Below, in pieces: positions 1-8,247 of a stretch of DNA of 23,098 bases. The notes beneath the pieces were generated by a model. The model saw only the letters and a program-made list of their open reading frames with translations, was not told where the DNA came from and ran no database searches. The translations under genes and the position numbers were made by a program. Source of the stretch: Bacteroidota bacterium (GTDB lineage: Bacteria > Bacteroidota > Bacteroidia > Chitinophagales > Chitinophagaceae). Position 1 is the first letter of the stretch. Each line of letters opens with the position of its first letter. Location of the stretch: contig JAGWTK010000013.1 in NCBI GenBank assembly GCA_028876035.1, forward strand, positions 1 to 23,098, given 5' to 3'.

Positions 1-10
1 ACGGTGAATG

Positions 11-1042
11 TTACAATGATGCGCGCAAGGTGAGGTGAAATGGTATGGCTATATGCGCATGTGAATTGTCCAGTACCAGCCGCGCCGCCGCTTCACCCAT
101 CATCTGGAAATCGGTTGAAATAGTAGTAATCCCGTTCAGAATAATCTTTTTCATCGGCGTTTCGTTGTACGAAATAACGCCTACATCGCGGCCTACTTTC
201 AGTTTTGTAGTGAGAATTTTTTCGATCAGCAGAACCAGGTCATTTTCCATCAGGTTGATATAGACTTCGCCTTCCTGTACCGGTTCACTGCTGATATGGT
301 GCACAATTTTACTGTTAAATGCATATTGGTGACAAAACCTGCTGAACCCTTTCAATATTTCTTTCGGGTGATAGGTGTATTCGGGGAAAATGATCTTTAA
401 AGTATGGTACTTGCTCAGTTGGGGGAGCGCCTGTTCCAATGCCTCGTATATATCTTTTTCAAAGTCTTCATACACCGCACCATATTCACCCGCTACGCCC
501 GGCACCAGGATATCGAGTAATACCAGTTTTTCACGGGGAATGGCATTGATGATTTCATGGGCGTTCTCACCACCCTCCATAAAATGCGGAATGACGACAT
601 AATGCGTATAATCATCTTTCCGGTTTTCGAGCAATTTTTTAAAGAACGCAAAATCGTTGTTGTAAATATAGAAATCCACCGAGGCGGTTTCGCCCAGTGC
701 CGCCACAAATGCGTCATAAATAATTTTCTTATGGGCGCTGAGCTTATTGAACAGCAGGAATATTTTCAACTGCTGGTTGAGTTCGGTCGATTTAACAAAA
801 TAGCCTTTGCCCGGCACCGAGCCCAGCACGCCAATTTTTTTCAGGTGCTTATAACCCTTTTCCGCCGTATCCCGGGATATTTCGAATTCGAAGCTAAGTT
901 CATTAATGGATGGCAGGATTTCGTCTTTATGAATTTTCCCGGCAGCAATGGCCTTCACGATAGAATTGGCCAGCTGCAGGTATTTCGGTGTGGCCGAATA
1001 GTAATCGATGAACAGGTGCTGGAAAATAGAATCTTTTTTCAT
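11..1042 (-). CDS. GntR-family transcriptional regulator with sugar-sensing domain, probable rhamnose operon regulator
   Basis: This is a 343-residue DNA-binding regulator. Residues 19-83 form a GntR-type winged helix, with the family pattern LPSINELSFEFEISRDTAEK followed by a wing ending GKGYFV. Residues from about 90 on resemble the periplasmic-binding-protein-like effector domain of LacI and AraR-type regulators, ending in a typical dimer-interface stretch (AARLVLDN). The gene is divergent from the rhamnose operon, so I infer that it senses rhamnose or a catabolite and controls that operon and itself. I chose the ATG at 1042 because the fold begins right after it (MKKDSIFQ). A longer in-frame start at 1135 adds 31 residues with no recognisable domain and would overlap the putative operator. 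The stop codon is inside the window, so the gene is complete. The family call is firm; the rhamnose role comes from context only. Confidence 0.85.
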   Translation of the reverse strand: MKKDSIFQHLFIDYYSATPKYLQLANSIVKAIAAGKIHKDEILPSINELSFEFEISRDTAEKGYKHLKKIGVLGSVPGKGYFVKSTELNQQLKIFLLFNKLSAHKKIIYDAFVAALGETASVDFYIYNNDFAFFKKLLENRKDDYTHYVVIPHFMEGGENAHEIINAIPREKLVLLDILVPGVAGEYGAVYEDFEKDIYEALEQALPQLSKYHTLKIIFPEYTYHPKEILKGFSRFCHQYAFNSKIVHHISSEPVQEGEVYINLMENDLVLLIEKILTTKLKVGRDVGVISYNETPMKKIILNGITTISTDFQMMGEAAARLVLDNSHAHIAIPFHLTLRASL

Positions 1043-1116
1043 GTTCAAGCGCTGTTGCAGGAAGCTGGATTTGACCAGGCCCCGTTGCTGAATAATAGGG
1101 TTCCCGGCTGGTTTCG

Positions 1117-1144
1117 TAGCGCTGAAAGTACACAAAAAGCGCTA
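1117..1144. promoter_or_regulatory. Inverted repeat TAGCGCT-N14-AGCGCTA, candidate operator between regulator and rhaT
   Basis: A perfect 7-base inverted repeat, TAGCGCT (1117-1123) and AGCGCTA (1138-1144), has half-sites 21 bases apart, about two helical turns. It lies in the 184-base divergent gap between the GntR regulator and rhaT. Dimeric GntR and LacI-type regulators commonly bind such dyads. The regulatory role is inferred; AGCGCT on its own also occurs elsewhere in the window. Confidence 0.4.
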
Positions 1145-1163
1145 ACATGATGGTACATGATGG
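1145..1163. repeat. Tandem direct repeat ACATGATGG x2 abutting the inverted repeat
   Basis: ACATGATGG occurs at 1145-1153 and again at 1155-1163, a 10-base period that places both copies on the same face of the helix. It directly abuts the TAGCGCT inverted repeat, 60-80 bases before rhaT. It could be a second protein-binding site, such as an activator or sigma contact, or chance. The repeat is plain in the sequence; its function is inferred. Confidence 0.35.
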
Positions 1164-1210
1164 AATTGCTGTACCCGGCCATTATTTTTACCCATCTTTT
1201 GCTGCCATAT

Positions 1211-1222
1211 TGAAAAATTTCA
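1211..1222. promoter_or_regulatory. Short dyad TGAAA-AA-TTTCA just before rhaT
   Basis: TGAAAAATTTCA is a perfect 5+5 dyad with a two-base centre, ending four bases before the rhaT ATG. It could be an operator half-set or simply an AT-rich leader. No Shine-Dalgarno sequence is visible in front of rhaT, as is usual in Bacteroidota, where AT-rich leaders help translation. I hold this as a weak candidate. Confidence 0.2.
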
Positions 1223-1226
1223 AACA

Positions 1227-2321
1227 ATGGGTGTTTTACTAGGTGTCATTTTTCATTTTATCGGGGGCTTTGCGTCCGGTAGTTTTTATATTCCCTATAA
1301 AAAAGTCAAAGGCTGGGCCTGGGAAAGCTACTGGATCATCGGTGGCTTGTTTTCCTGGCTGATTGTACCTCCCCTGGCTGCCTGGATAACCATCCCGGGA
1401 TTTGCCGAAATCATCAGGAACACAGGTACAGGCACTATCTTCCTCACCTATGTCTTTGGTGTGTTATGGGGTATTGGCGGACTTACCTATGGCCTCGGCG
1501 TACGCTACCTGGGCGTATCACTCGGTAGCAGTATCATACTTGGCCTTTGCATGGTTTTCGGTGCGCTGATTCCTTCTATTTATTACGACGTCTTCCCCAA
1601 AGACGGGAAGGATACTTTTAGCATGCTGGTAGGTTCCCGCTGGGGACTCACCGTAATGGCCGGGCTCGCACTTTGTGTTATCGGCATCATCATTTGTGGA
1701 AAAGCAGGGATGCTGAAAGAAAAACAACTTTGCGCGTCCACCGATCCGCACGGAATGCAGGCATCCACTGAATATAAATTCGGACTGGGCCTGTTCGTCT
1801 CCATCGTATCGGGTATCCTCAGCGCCTGCTTCAATTTTGGACTGGAAGCAGGAAAGCCCATGGCGGAAACGGCCAATACACTCTGGCAAACGGCGCATCC
1901 GGGCGAGGGGAATTTTCTCTATCAAAACAATGTTACGTATGTGGTGGTACTCTGGGGCGGACTCAGCACCAACTTTATCTGGTGCATGCTGCTCAACGCG
2001 CGCAATAAAACCTTTGGTGATTATACAAACAAGAAAACACCGCTTCTGTCCAATTATATTTTCGCTGCCCTCGCGGGTACCACCTGGTTCCTGCAATTCT
2101 TTTTTTACGGCATGGGTGAGAGCCGCCTTGGTAACGGTCCGAGTTCATGGATTCTCCACATGGCCTTTATTATCCTTACCGCGAATATGTGGGGCATCGT
2201 TTTAAAAGAGTGGAAGGGTACTAATAAAAAAACCATTGGCTGGATTACGATGGGGATTATCACCATCGTTGTATCCGTGCTGCTGGTAGGGTGGGGTAAT
2301 TCACTCCACCAATCGAAATAA
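1227..2321 (+). CDS. rhaT: L-rhamnose/proton symporter RhaT
   Basis: This 364-residue integral inner-membrane protein has about ten hydrophobic segments across its length, close to the 344-residue, ten-helix RhaT of Escherichia coli. The N-terminus (GVLLGVIFHFIGGFASGSFY, then a conserved KKVKGWAWESYW) and the GLGVRYLGVSLGSSI segment match the RhaT family in the drug/metabolite transporter superfamily. It should import L-rhamnose with a proton across the inner membrane. It is the first gene of the plus-strand rhamnose operon, 27 bases before rhaD, so uptake and breakdown are probably made together. No outer-membrane SusC/SusD pair is present in the window, so how rhamnose oligomers would cross the outer membrane is not shown here. 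Confidence 0.93.
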   Translation: MGVLLGVIFHFIGGFASGSFYIPYKKVKGWAWESYWIIGGLFSWLIVPPLAAWITIPGFAEIIRNTGTGTIFLTYVFGVLWGIGGLTYGLGVRYLGVSLGSSIILGLCMVFGALIPSIYYDVFPKDGKDTFSMLVGSRWGLTVMAGLALCVIGIIICGKAGMLKEKQLCASTDPHGMQASTEYKFGLGLFVSIVSGILSACFNFGLEAGKPMAETANTLWQTAHPGEGNFLYQNNVTYVVVLWGGLSTNFIWCMLLNARNKTFGDYTNKKTPLLSNYIFAALAGTTWFLQFFFYGMGESRLGNGPSSWILHMAFIILTANMWGIVLKEWKGTNKKTIGWITMGIITIVVSVLLVGWGNSLHQSK

Positions 2322-2348
2322 ATCGTTCAATCAGAAAAACAATTGATC

Positions 2349-4499
2349 ATGTCCGTTAGTACAGCAAAGCAGTTTAAACATGTGAGTTATTTGTGGGACG
2401 ATGAAAAAGCCGCCGCATTGGCCGGCGATGAAGTGGCATTGCTCGTGTACCGCTCGAACTTACTGGGTGCCGACCTGCGGTTAACCAACTATGGCGGCGG
2501 AAATACTTCCTGTAAAGCCATGGCCACCGATCCGCTCACCGGAAACCCCACCGAAATCATGTGGGTAAAAGGAAGCGGCGGCGACCTGGGAACGATGAAG
2601 AGAAGCGGGCTCGCCGCCTTATACGTTGATCGCCTGCGCAGCCTGAAGCATATTTACCGCGGCCTGGAACACGAAGATGAAATGGTGGCACTGTTCAACC
2701 ATTGTATTTACGATCTCGATTCCAAGGCGCCTTCGATCGATACACCCCTGCACGGATTTTTACCTTTTAAGCACATCGACCACCTGCACCCGGATGCAGC
2801 CATCGCTATCGCCGCGGCGAAAGATGGCAAAAAAATCACGCAGGAATTGTTCAATGGCAGTATTGGCTGGGTAGAATGGCAACGCCCGGGTTTCGATCTC
2901 GGTCTCAAACTGAAACAATGCCTGGACGAAAACCCGGGTATCCGCGGCATCATGCTGGGCTCCCATGGCCTGTTTACCTGGGGAGATACAGCCTATGATA
3001 GTTATATCAATACCCTGGAAGTTATTGAACGTTGCGCGGCCTACCTGGAAGATAATACAGGAAAAAAAGGACCGGTGTTTGGCGGTCAAAAAATCAATGC
3101 AGTGCCGAAGGCTGAACGACTGCAACAAGCGGCTTCGCTCGCACCGCTGCTGCGTGGCTTCTGTTCCAGTGCCGATACCGATGCTTTTCATGGTGCAGGC
3201 AAAGGCATGATTGGGCATTTTACCGACGATGAACGTGTACTGGAGTTTATCAACTCAAACGATCTGGATCGCCTCGCACCCATGGGCACCAGCTGCCCCG
3301 ACCATTTCCTGCGTACGAAGATCAGTCCGCTTGTGCTGAACCTGAAGCCGTCAGAAGATATCAGCAATACCACTGCGATCAGTGAAAGGCTGGCACCCTC
3401 ATTTGCTGATTACCGCAGGATGTACGCAGACTACTACAATTCCTGTAAGCATCCAAACAGCCCGGCCATGCGCGATGCCAACCCGGTGATTATTCTTTAT
3501 CCCGGCGTAGGCTTGTTCAGTTTTGCAAAAGACAAGCAAACTGCCCGCGTAGCGGCAGAGTTTTATATCAATGCGATCAATGTGATGAAAGGAGCAGAAG
3601 CTGTTTCATCCTATACATCTTTGCCGCGACAGGAAGCCTTCAACATTGAATATTGGCTGCTCGAAGAAGCGAAATTGCAACGCATGCCGAAACCACGTCC
3701 GCTTTCAGGGCGGGTGGCCCTCATTACCGGAAGCGCCGGGGGAATTGGAAAAGCAATAGCGCAGCGATTTGCCGATGAAGGTGCCTGCATAGTAGTGAAT
3801 GATAACGATGCAGATCGGCTGGCCACTGCCAAACAAGAGTTCGCAAAGCAATACGGCAAAGACGTATTTACCGATGCCCTGCTGGATGTAACCAGTCAGA
3901 AAGCGATCAATGACGCTTTTGATAAGGTGGCACTTGCATTTGGCGGCGTAGACATCGTGGTGAACTGCGCCGGGCTCTCCATTTCCAAACCAATTGAGGA
4001 ACATACTGAAAAGGATTGGGATCTTTTATACGATGTACTCGTAAAAGGACAGTTCTTTATCACGCAGGCGGCGGTGAATACCATGCGCAAACAAAAGATT
4101 GGCGGTGATATCCTCAATATCGTCAGCAAAAATGCACTGGTATCCGGGCCGAACAATGCCGGCTATGGTTCAGCCAAAGCAGCACAAATCCATCTCTCGC
4201 GGTTAAACGCCGCCGAACTGGGGAAAGACAGGATTCGCGTTAATACCGTTAACCCCGATGCGGTCATTGCTGATAGTAAGATTTGGGCCGGTGCCTGGGC
4301 AGAAGGAAGGGCAAAAGCGTATGGAATAAAAGTAGAAGAACTTCCTTCTTACTACGCAAAGCGAACCCTGCTCAATGAAATCATTCTGCCGGCAGATATT
4401 GCCAATGCATGTTTCGCTTTTGTCGGCGGCCTGCTCAATAAATCGACCGGAAACGTACTCAATGTAGATGGCGGCGTGGCGATGGCTTTTCTCCGCTAG
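2349..4499 (+). CDS. rhaD: Bifunctional rhamnulose-1-phosphate aldolase / short-chain dehydrogenase (L-lactaldehyde oxidising)
   Basis: This 716-residue fusion enzyme has two parts. Residues 1 to about 430 are a class II aldolase/adducin domain with likely zinc ligands His145 and His147 (HLHPDA) and His206 (SHGLFTWG), matching the three-His site of E. coli RhaD. Residues from about 450 are a short-chain dehydrogenase with the nucleotide motif TGSAGGIG near 459-466, NCAG, and the catalytic Tyr606-x3-Lys610 (YGSAK). The aldolase splits L-rhamnulose-1-phosphate into dihydroxyacetone phosphate and L-lactaldehyde. In homologous fusions such as Bacillus RhaEW the dehydrogenase oxidises lactaldehyde to L-lactate with NAD, which fits the lut genes downstream. 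I preferred the ATG at 2349 over the in-frame TTG two codons earlier. A gap of 17 bases leads to rhaM. Confidence 0.93.
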   Translation: MSVSTAKQFKHVSYLWDDEKAAALAGDEVALLVYRSNLLGADLRLTNYGGGNTSCKAMATDPLTGNPTEIMWVKGSGGDLGTMKRSGLAALYVDRLRSLKHIYRGLEHEDEMVALFNHCIYDLDSKAPSIDTPLHGFLPFKHIDHLHPDAAIAIAAAKDGKKITQELFNGSIGWVEWQRPGFDLGLKLKQCLDENPGIRGIMLGSHGLFTWGDTAYDSYINTLEVIERCAAYLEDNTGKKGPVFGGQKINAVPKAERLQQAASLAPLLRGFCSSADTDAFHGAGKGMIGHFTDDERVLEFINSNDLDRLAPMGTSCPDHFLRTKISPLVLNLKPSEDISNTTAISERLAPSFADYRRMYADYYNSCKHPNSPAMRDANPVIILYPGVGLFSFAKDKQTARVAAEFYINAINVMKGAEAVSSYTSLPRQEAFNIEYWLLEEAKLQRMPKPRPLSGRVALITGSAGGIGKAIAQRFADEGACIVVNDNDADRLATAKQEFAKQYGKDVFTDALLDVTSQKAINDAFDKVALAFGGVDIVVNCAGLSISKPIEEHTEKDWDLLYDVLVKGQFFITQAAVNTMRKQKIGGDILNIVSKNALVSGPNNAGYGSAKAAQIHLSRLNAAELGKDRIRVNTVNPDAVIADSKIWAGAWAEGRAKAYGIKVEELPSYYAKRTLLNEIILPADIANACFAFVGGLLNKSTGNVLNVDGGVAMAFLR

Positions 4500-4516
4500 C
4501 AAAAAATGAATCACCT

Positions 4517-4831
4517 ATGGCAAGGTTAGCGTTTAAAATGCAACTGTTCAAAGGTCAGGAAGACGAGTACCGGAAACGGCACGATGAAATCTGGCCGGAA
4601 CTGGCTCAACTGCTCCGGAAAAACGGTATCAGCAATTATTCCATTTTCCTGGATGAAAGTACCAATAGTTTGTTTGGCGTCCTGGAGGCAACCGATCCAT
4701 CCGCCCTCGACAGCTTACCCGAAAACCCCATCATGCAAAAATGGTGGGCCTATATGGCGGATATCATGGAAACCAATCCCGACAATTCACCGATCAGCCT
4801 ACCTTTAAAGGAAGTATTCTATTTGCCCTAA
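4517..4831 (+). CDS. rhaM: L-rhamnose mutarotase
   Basis: This 104-residue cytoplasmic protein has exactly the length of E. coli RhaM (YiiL). It interconverts the alpha and beta anomers of L-rhamnose so that the isomerase receives its preferred form. The family hallmarks are visible: His22 in RKRHDEIWPEL, which is the catalytic histidine position in E. coli RhaM; the ISNYSIFLDE strand; and the paired tryptophans in QKWWAYMADIM. The dimeric ferredoxin-like fold is known from the family and not shown by the sequence alone. It sits 17 bases after rhaD and 20 bases before rhaI. Confidence 0.94.
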   Translation: MARLAFKMQLFKGQEDEYRKRHDEIWPELAQLLRKNGISNYSIFLDESTNSLFGVLEATDPSALDSLPENPIMQKWWAYMADIMETNPDNSPISLPLKEVFYLP

Positions 4832-4851
4832 CAACTACCAAACGATTGCAC

Positions 4852-6126
4852 ATGAAGTTAGCTTCGGAAAGAATCCAGGAACACAATAAGCAATACCAGC
4901 AACAGCACCAGCAAAAAATCGCTGCATTGCTGCCGCAGTTGAAAAACGCAGAGGCGGTTATTCAAAAACTTACCGACTTTCAAATTGCCATTCCGAGCTG
5001 GGCATTGGGTACCGGCGGTACCAGGTTCGGACGTTTTTCCGGGTCGGGTGAACCGGGCAATCTTGAACAAAAAATCGAAGACGTCGGATTGTTGCATGCC
5101 CTTAACCGCTCCAGTGGCGCCATCTCCCTGCACATCCCCTGGGATATTCCCGGTGATCCGAAAGCCATACAGGAACTGGCAGCCGGGTTTGGATTACGTT
5201 TCGACGCTGTGAACTCCAATACCTTCCAGGATCAGCCGGGCCAGGCCCACAGTTATAAATTCGGTTCGCTGCAGCATACTGATAAAAAAGTACGGCAGCA
5301 GGCGATCGACCATAACATCGAAGTAATCAAACACGGCATTGCACTGGGTTCAGATTCGCTGACGGTTTGGCTGAGTGATGGTTCATGCTTTCCGGGTCAG
5401 CTCAATTTCAGAAAAGCCTTCCAGCGTACCCTTGACGGTTTACGGGAAATCTATGCCGCATTGCCGGACAACTGGAAGATGTTTGTTGAATACAAGGCAT
5501 TTGAGCCAAACTTTTATTCGATGACAGTGGGCGATTGGGGACAATCACTGCTCTATGCCAATAAGCTCGGTCCGAAAGCCTATACCCTGGTGGACCTGGG
5601 CCATCACCTGGCCAATGCCAATATTGAACAAATTGTAGCACTCCTGCTGGGTGAAGGTAAACTGGGCGGCTTCCATTTCAACGACAGCAAATACGGTGAC
5701 GATGATCTTACGGTGGGCAGCATCAATCCCTACCAGCTTTTCCTGATTTTTAATGAACTGGTAACGGGCATGGATGAACGAAATATGAACCATGCGCGTG
5801 ACCTGGGCTGGATGATCGATGCATCGCACAATGTAAAAGATCCACTGGAAGATCTCCTGCAATCGGTGGAAGCCATAAAAATTGCGTATGCCCAGGCCCT
5901 GCTGGTTGACCAGCCTGCACTCAGTGCCGCACAGGAAGCAAATGATACCGCGCTGGCACAGGAAATTCTGCAGGATGCATACCGAACCGATACCAGGCCG
6001 CTGGTAGCAGAAGCCAGGCTGCGCGCCGGGGCTGCATTGGCTCCGTTGCGACTGTACCGCGATTTGGATGCACGCGGACAATTGACGAAGGAGAGAGGCA
6101 GTAAGTCGGTAGCGACTGGATTGTAA
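4852..6126 (+). CDS. rhaI: L-rhamnose isomerase, Pseudomonas stutzeri type
   Basis: This 424-residue TIM-barrel isomerase converts L-rhamnose to L-rhamnulose in the cytoplasm. Predicted metal ligands are Glu213 (VEYKAF), Asp248 (DLGHHL), His275 (FHFNDSKYGDDDL) and Asp323 (WMIDASHN). Their spacing of 35, 27 and 48 residues closely follows Glu219, Asp254, His281 and Asp327 of the P. stutzeri enzyme as I recall it. The companion residues His251, Asp283 and Asp285 are also in place. It is therefore the RhaI type rather than classical E. coli RhaA. The start was set at the ATG at 4852: an upstream in-frame ATG at 4741 lies inside rhaM and adds 37 residues unlike the family. The C-terminal tail from about 375 is less conserved. 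Confidence 0.92.
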   Translation: MKLASERIQEHNKQYQQQHQQKIAALLPQLKNAEAVIQKLTDFQIAIPSWALGTGGTRFGRFSGSGEPGNLEQKIEDVGLLHALNRSSGAISLHIPWDIPGDPKAIQELAAGFGLRFDAVNSNTFQDQPGQAHSYKFGSLQHTDKKVRQQAIDHNIEVIKHGIALGSDSLTVWLSDGSCFPGQLNFRKAFQRTLDGLREIYAALPDNWKMFVEYKAFEPNFYSMTVGDWGQSLLYANKLGPKAYTLVDLGHHLANANIEQIVALLLGEGKLGGFHFNDSKYGDDDLTVGSINPYQLFLIFNELVTGMDERNMNHARDLGWMIDASHNVKDPLEDLLQSVEAIKIAYAQALLVDQPALSAAQEANDTALAQEILQDAYRTDTRPLVAEARLRAGAALAPLRLYRDLDARGQLTKERGSKSVATGL

Positions 6127-6152
6127 ATTCAAACATTACTAAAAGGGGATAC

Positions 6153-7487
6153 GTGGAGGCCATTGCCATCTTTGATATTGGTAAGACCAACAAAAAGTTG
6201 CTGGTATTCGACAGCAACTTTGAACTGATCCATGAACAGTCGGCCCGGTTCGACGAAATCGCCGATGAAGACGGTGACCCCTGCGAAGATTTGTCTGCAC
6301 TGGTTGCCTGGATGCGGCAATCCTTACAGCGATTGCAGGACGATAAACTGCCGGTGAGCGCTGTTAATTTTTCTGCGTACGGTGCAAGCTTTGTCCACCT
6401 CGATGATAAAGGCAAACCGATAACCCCTTTATACAATTACCTGAAGCCATATCCTGATAGCTTGCAGGCCTCTCTTCACGCGCGCTGGGGTGGAACTGAT
6501 GCTTTTTCACTGGCCACGGCTTCGCCGGCGCTGGGTAACCTCAATTCGGGATTGCAGTTGTATCGGTTGAAACAACAAAAGCCGCAATTATTTGCGCAAA
6601 TCAAATATTCACTGCATCTCCCTCAATTTCTTAGCTTCCTCCTTACGGGTAGAGCGGTAACGGATATCACCAGCATCGGATGTCATACGGCCCTCTGGAA
6701 TTTTGCGGCGGGCGACTACCACGCATGGGTAAGCGAAGCAGACATGCTTGGAAAGTTGGCCCCACTGGTTTCCTGCGATAACGTGTTTCCGGCCATTCAA
6801 ACACCGGTCGTACTTTGCGGGAGCGGACTGCACGATAGTTCAGCGGCACTTATTCCCTACCTCGATAGTTTTTCAGAACCATTCTTGCTGTTGTCAACGG
6901 GCACCTGGTGTATCAGCCTGAACCCTTTCAACACCGCTTTGCTCACAACCGATGAGTTGAAGCAGGATTGTCTTTGCTACCTGCAATACAATGGTCGTCC
7001 CGTAAAAGCAGCCCGTCTTTTCGCCGGACAGGAACACGAAATACAGGTAAGGCGCATCGCTGCCCATTTTCAGCTACAGCCCAGGTTTTATGAAAGCATC
7101 CGGTTTAACCCGGCCTTGCTCGCCAATGATGGATCCCCTTTGCCTGTGTTTTCAAAGCGTGCAATGGCAGATTTCCCCGATGCGGCTACGGCCTACCACC
7201 GCTTGATGGCGGATATTATCCACGCGCAGATTGAGTCGACCCGGCTGGTGCTGAACGGCAGCGATGTATCGACTATTTATGTAGATGGTGGGTTCAGCAA
7301 GAATCATGTCTACATGCAATTGCTGGCCGCTGCATTTCCGGAGAAGAAAGTATATGCAGCATCCATTCCACAGGCATCCGCACTTGGAGCTGCGCTGGCC
7401 ATCAGGAAGCACTGGAACAAAAATAATTCAAGTTCCAGCCTTGTAAACACGGAACTTTACACTCCCGAATGGGTTAATCATGTATGA
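6153..7487 (+). CDS. rhaB: FGGY-family kinase, probable L-rhamnulose kinase
   Basis: This 444-residue cytoplasmic ATP-dependent sugar kinase should phosphorylate L-rhamnulose to rhamnulose-1-phosphate, the substrate of the fused aldolase. FGGY features in order are the N-terminal phosphate-binding strand AIFDIGKTNKKLLVFD, the catalytic-base signature His227-Asp228 (GLHDSSAAL), LLSTGTWCISL, and the C-terminal IYVDGGFSKN (Asp378-Gly-Gly) and QASALGAALA segments. It is shorter than the E. coli RhaB of about 489 residues. The start is a GTG with a purine-rich AAAAGGGG stretch six to eight bases upstream, one of the few Shine-Dalgarno-like sites in the operon. Its end overlaps lutA by four bases (ATGA). 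Rhamnulose specificity is inferred from context; other ketoses cannot be excluded by sequence. Confidence 0.87.
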   Translation: MEAIAIFDIGKTNKKLLVFDSNFELIHEQSARFDEIADEDGDPCEDLSALVAWMRQSLQRLQDDKLPVSAVNFSAYGASFVHLDDKGKPITPLYNYLKPYPDSLQASLHARWGGTDAFSLATASPALGNLNSGLQLYRLKQQKPQLFAQIKYSLHLPQFLSFLLTGRAVTDITSIGCHTALWNFAAGDYHAWVSEADMLGKLAPLVSCDNVFPAIQTPVVLCGSGLHDSSAALIPYLDSFSEPFLLLSTGTWCISLNPFNTALLTTDELKQDCLCYLQYNGRPVKAARLFAGQEHEIQVRRIAAHFQLQPRFYESIRFNPALLANDGSPLPVFSKRAMADFPDAATAYHRLMADIIHAQIESTRLVLNGSDVSTIYVDGGFSKNHVYMQLLAAAFPEKKVYAASIPQASALGAALAIRKHWNKNNSSSSLVNTELYTPEWVNHV

Positions 7488-8221
7488 CTGTAGCACTGTT
7501 TATTCCCTGTTATATCGATCAGTTCTACCCGAATGTGGGCATTGCTACCCTGCAGTTGCTGGAAAAGCTCGGATGCGAAATCGTATTCCCGCCCAATCAA
7601 ACCTGCTGCGGTCAGCCCATGGCCAATGCCGGCTTTGAACACCTGGCAACAAACTGCAACCAATTGTTCCTTAAAAATTTTTCGGCGTACGAATACATCG
7701 TTTGTCCATCTGGCAGCTGCACCCTGCACATCAAAGATCATCTACATGTAGAAGGGGACAATGAAAAAGCCAACCAGGTGAGAAATCGCGTGTATGAACT
7801 CACCGAGTTTTTGACCGATGTATTACAAGTGGAAAAACTAAATGCCCGTTTCCCGCATCGTGTAGGGTTACACCAGAGCTGCCATGGCCAGCGTGGATTA
7901 CATCTGTCGCAAATGACCGAGCTGGTAGCGCCTCCGTATTCAAAACCGGTTCAGTTGTTGAAGATGGTGCAGGGGCTGGAACTGGCGGACTTAAACCGAA
8001 AAGATGAATGCTGCGGTTTTGGCGGAACTTTTTGTGTGACAGAAGAAGCCGTGTCGGTAAAAATGGGAAAAGACAGGGTGGCTGATCACCTGCAACAACA
8101 GGTTGAATTTATCACCGGTGCTGATATGAGTTGCCTGATGCACCTGGAAGGTATTCTTCGAAGGGGCGGGCAAAGGGTACAGGTTAAACATATTGCTGAG
8201 ATACTCAACGCGTCCAACTAA
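7484..8221 (+). CDS. lutA: L-lactate utilisation iron-sulfur protein LutA (YkgE/LldE type)
   Basis: This 245-residue protein of the (Fe-S)-binding CCG-domain family is usual for LutA. Two cysteine-rich CCG modules are visible: one with Cys41-Cys42 in QTCCGQPMANAG, the other with Cys176-Cys177 in ECCGFGGTFC, each preceded by a further conserved cysteine segment (IPCYIDQF; LHQSCHG). With LutB and LutC it forms the three-part, flavin-independent L-lactate oxidation system that gives pyruvate. The ATG overlaps the kinase stop as ATGA, which suggests translational coupling and ties lactate oxidation directly to rhamnose breakdown. It is separated from lutB by 26 bases. Confidence 0.93.
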   Translation: MTVALFIPCYIDQFYPNVGIATLQLLEKLGCEIVFPPNQTCCGQPMANAGFEHLATNCNQLFLKNFSAYEYIVCPSGSCTLHIKDHLHVEGDNEKANQVRNRVYELTEFLTDVLQVEKLNARFPHRVGLHQSCHGQRGLHLSQMTELVAPPYSKPVQLLKMVQGLELADLNRKDECCGFGGTFCVTEEAVSVKMGKDRVADHLQQQVEFITGADMSCLMHLEGILRRGGQRVQVKHIAEILNASN

Positions 8222-8247
8222 ATCCGATTACTGGTCACCAATAGCAA

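Noticed and set aside
1043..1135. Longer start for the GntR regulator at 1135
   Set aside because: The extra 31 residues show no domain and would cover the candidate operator; the winged helix begins right after the ATG at 1042.
557..1150. A 197-codon plus-strand open frame opposite the GntR regulator
   Set aside because: It lies wholly antisense to the well-supported regulator and its residues resemble no family.
1172..1199. Bacteroidota-like promoter for rhaT (TTG near 1172, ATCTTTTG near 1192)
   Set aside because: The -7 match is imperfect (AT instead of TA) and the spacing is only approximate, so it was not listed as a feature.
1518..2096. A 192-codon minus-strand open frame inside rhaT
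   Set aside because: It is antisense to the clear RhaT frame and its composition is not that of a real protein.
5545..6132. A 195-codon minus-strand open frame opposite rhaI
   Set aside because: It is a shadow of the rhaI frame, which has a full set of catalytic residues.
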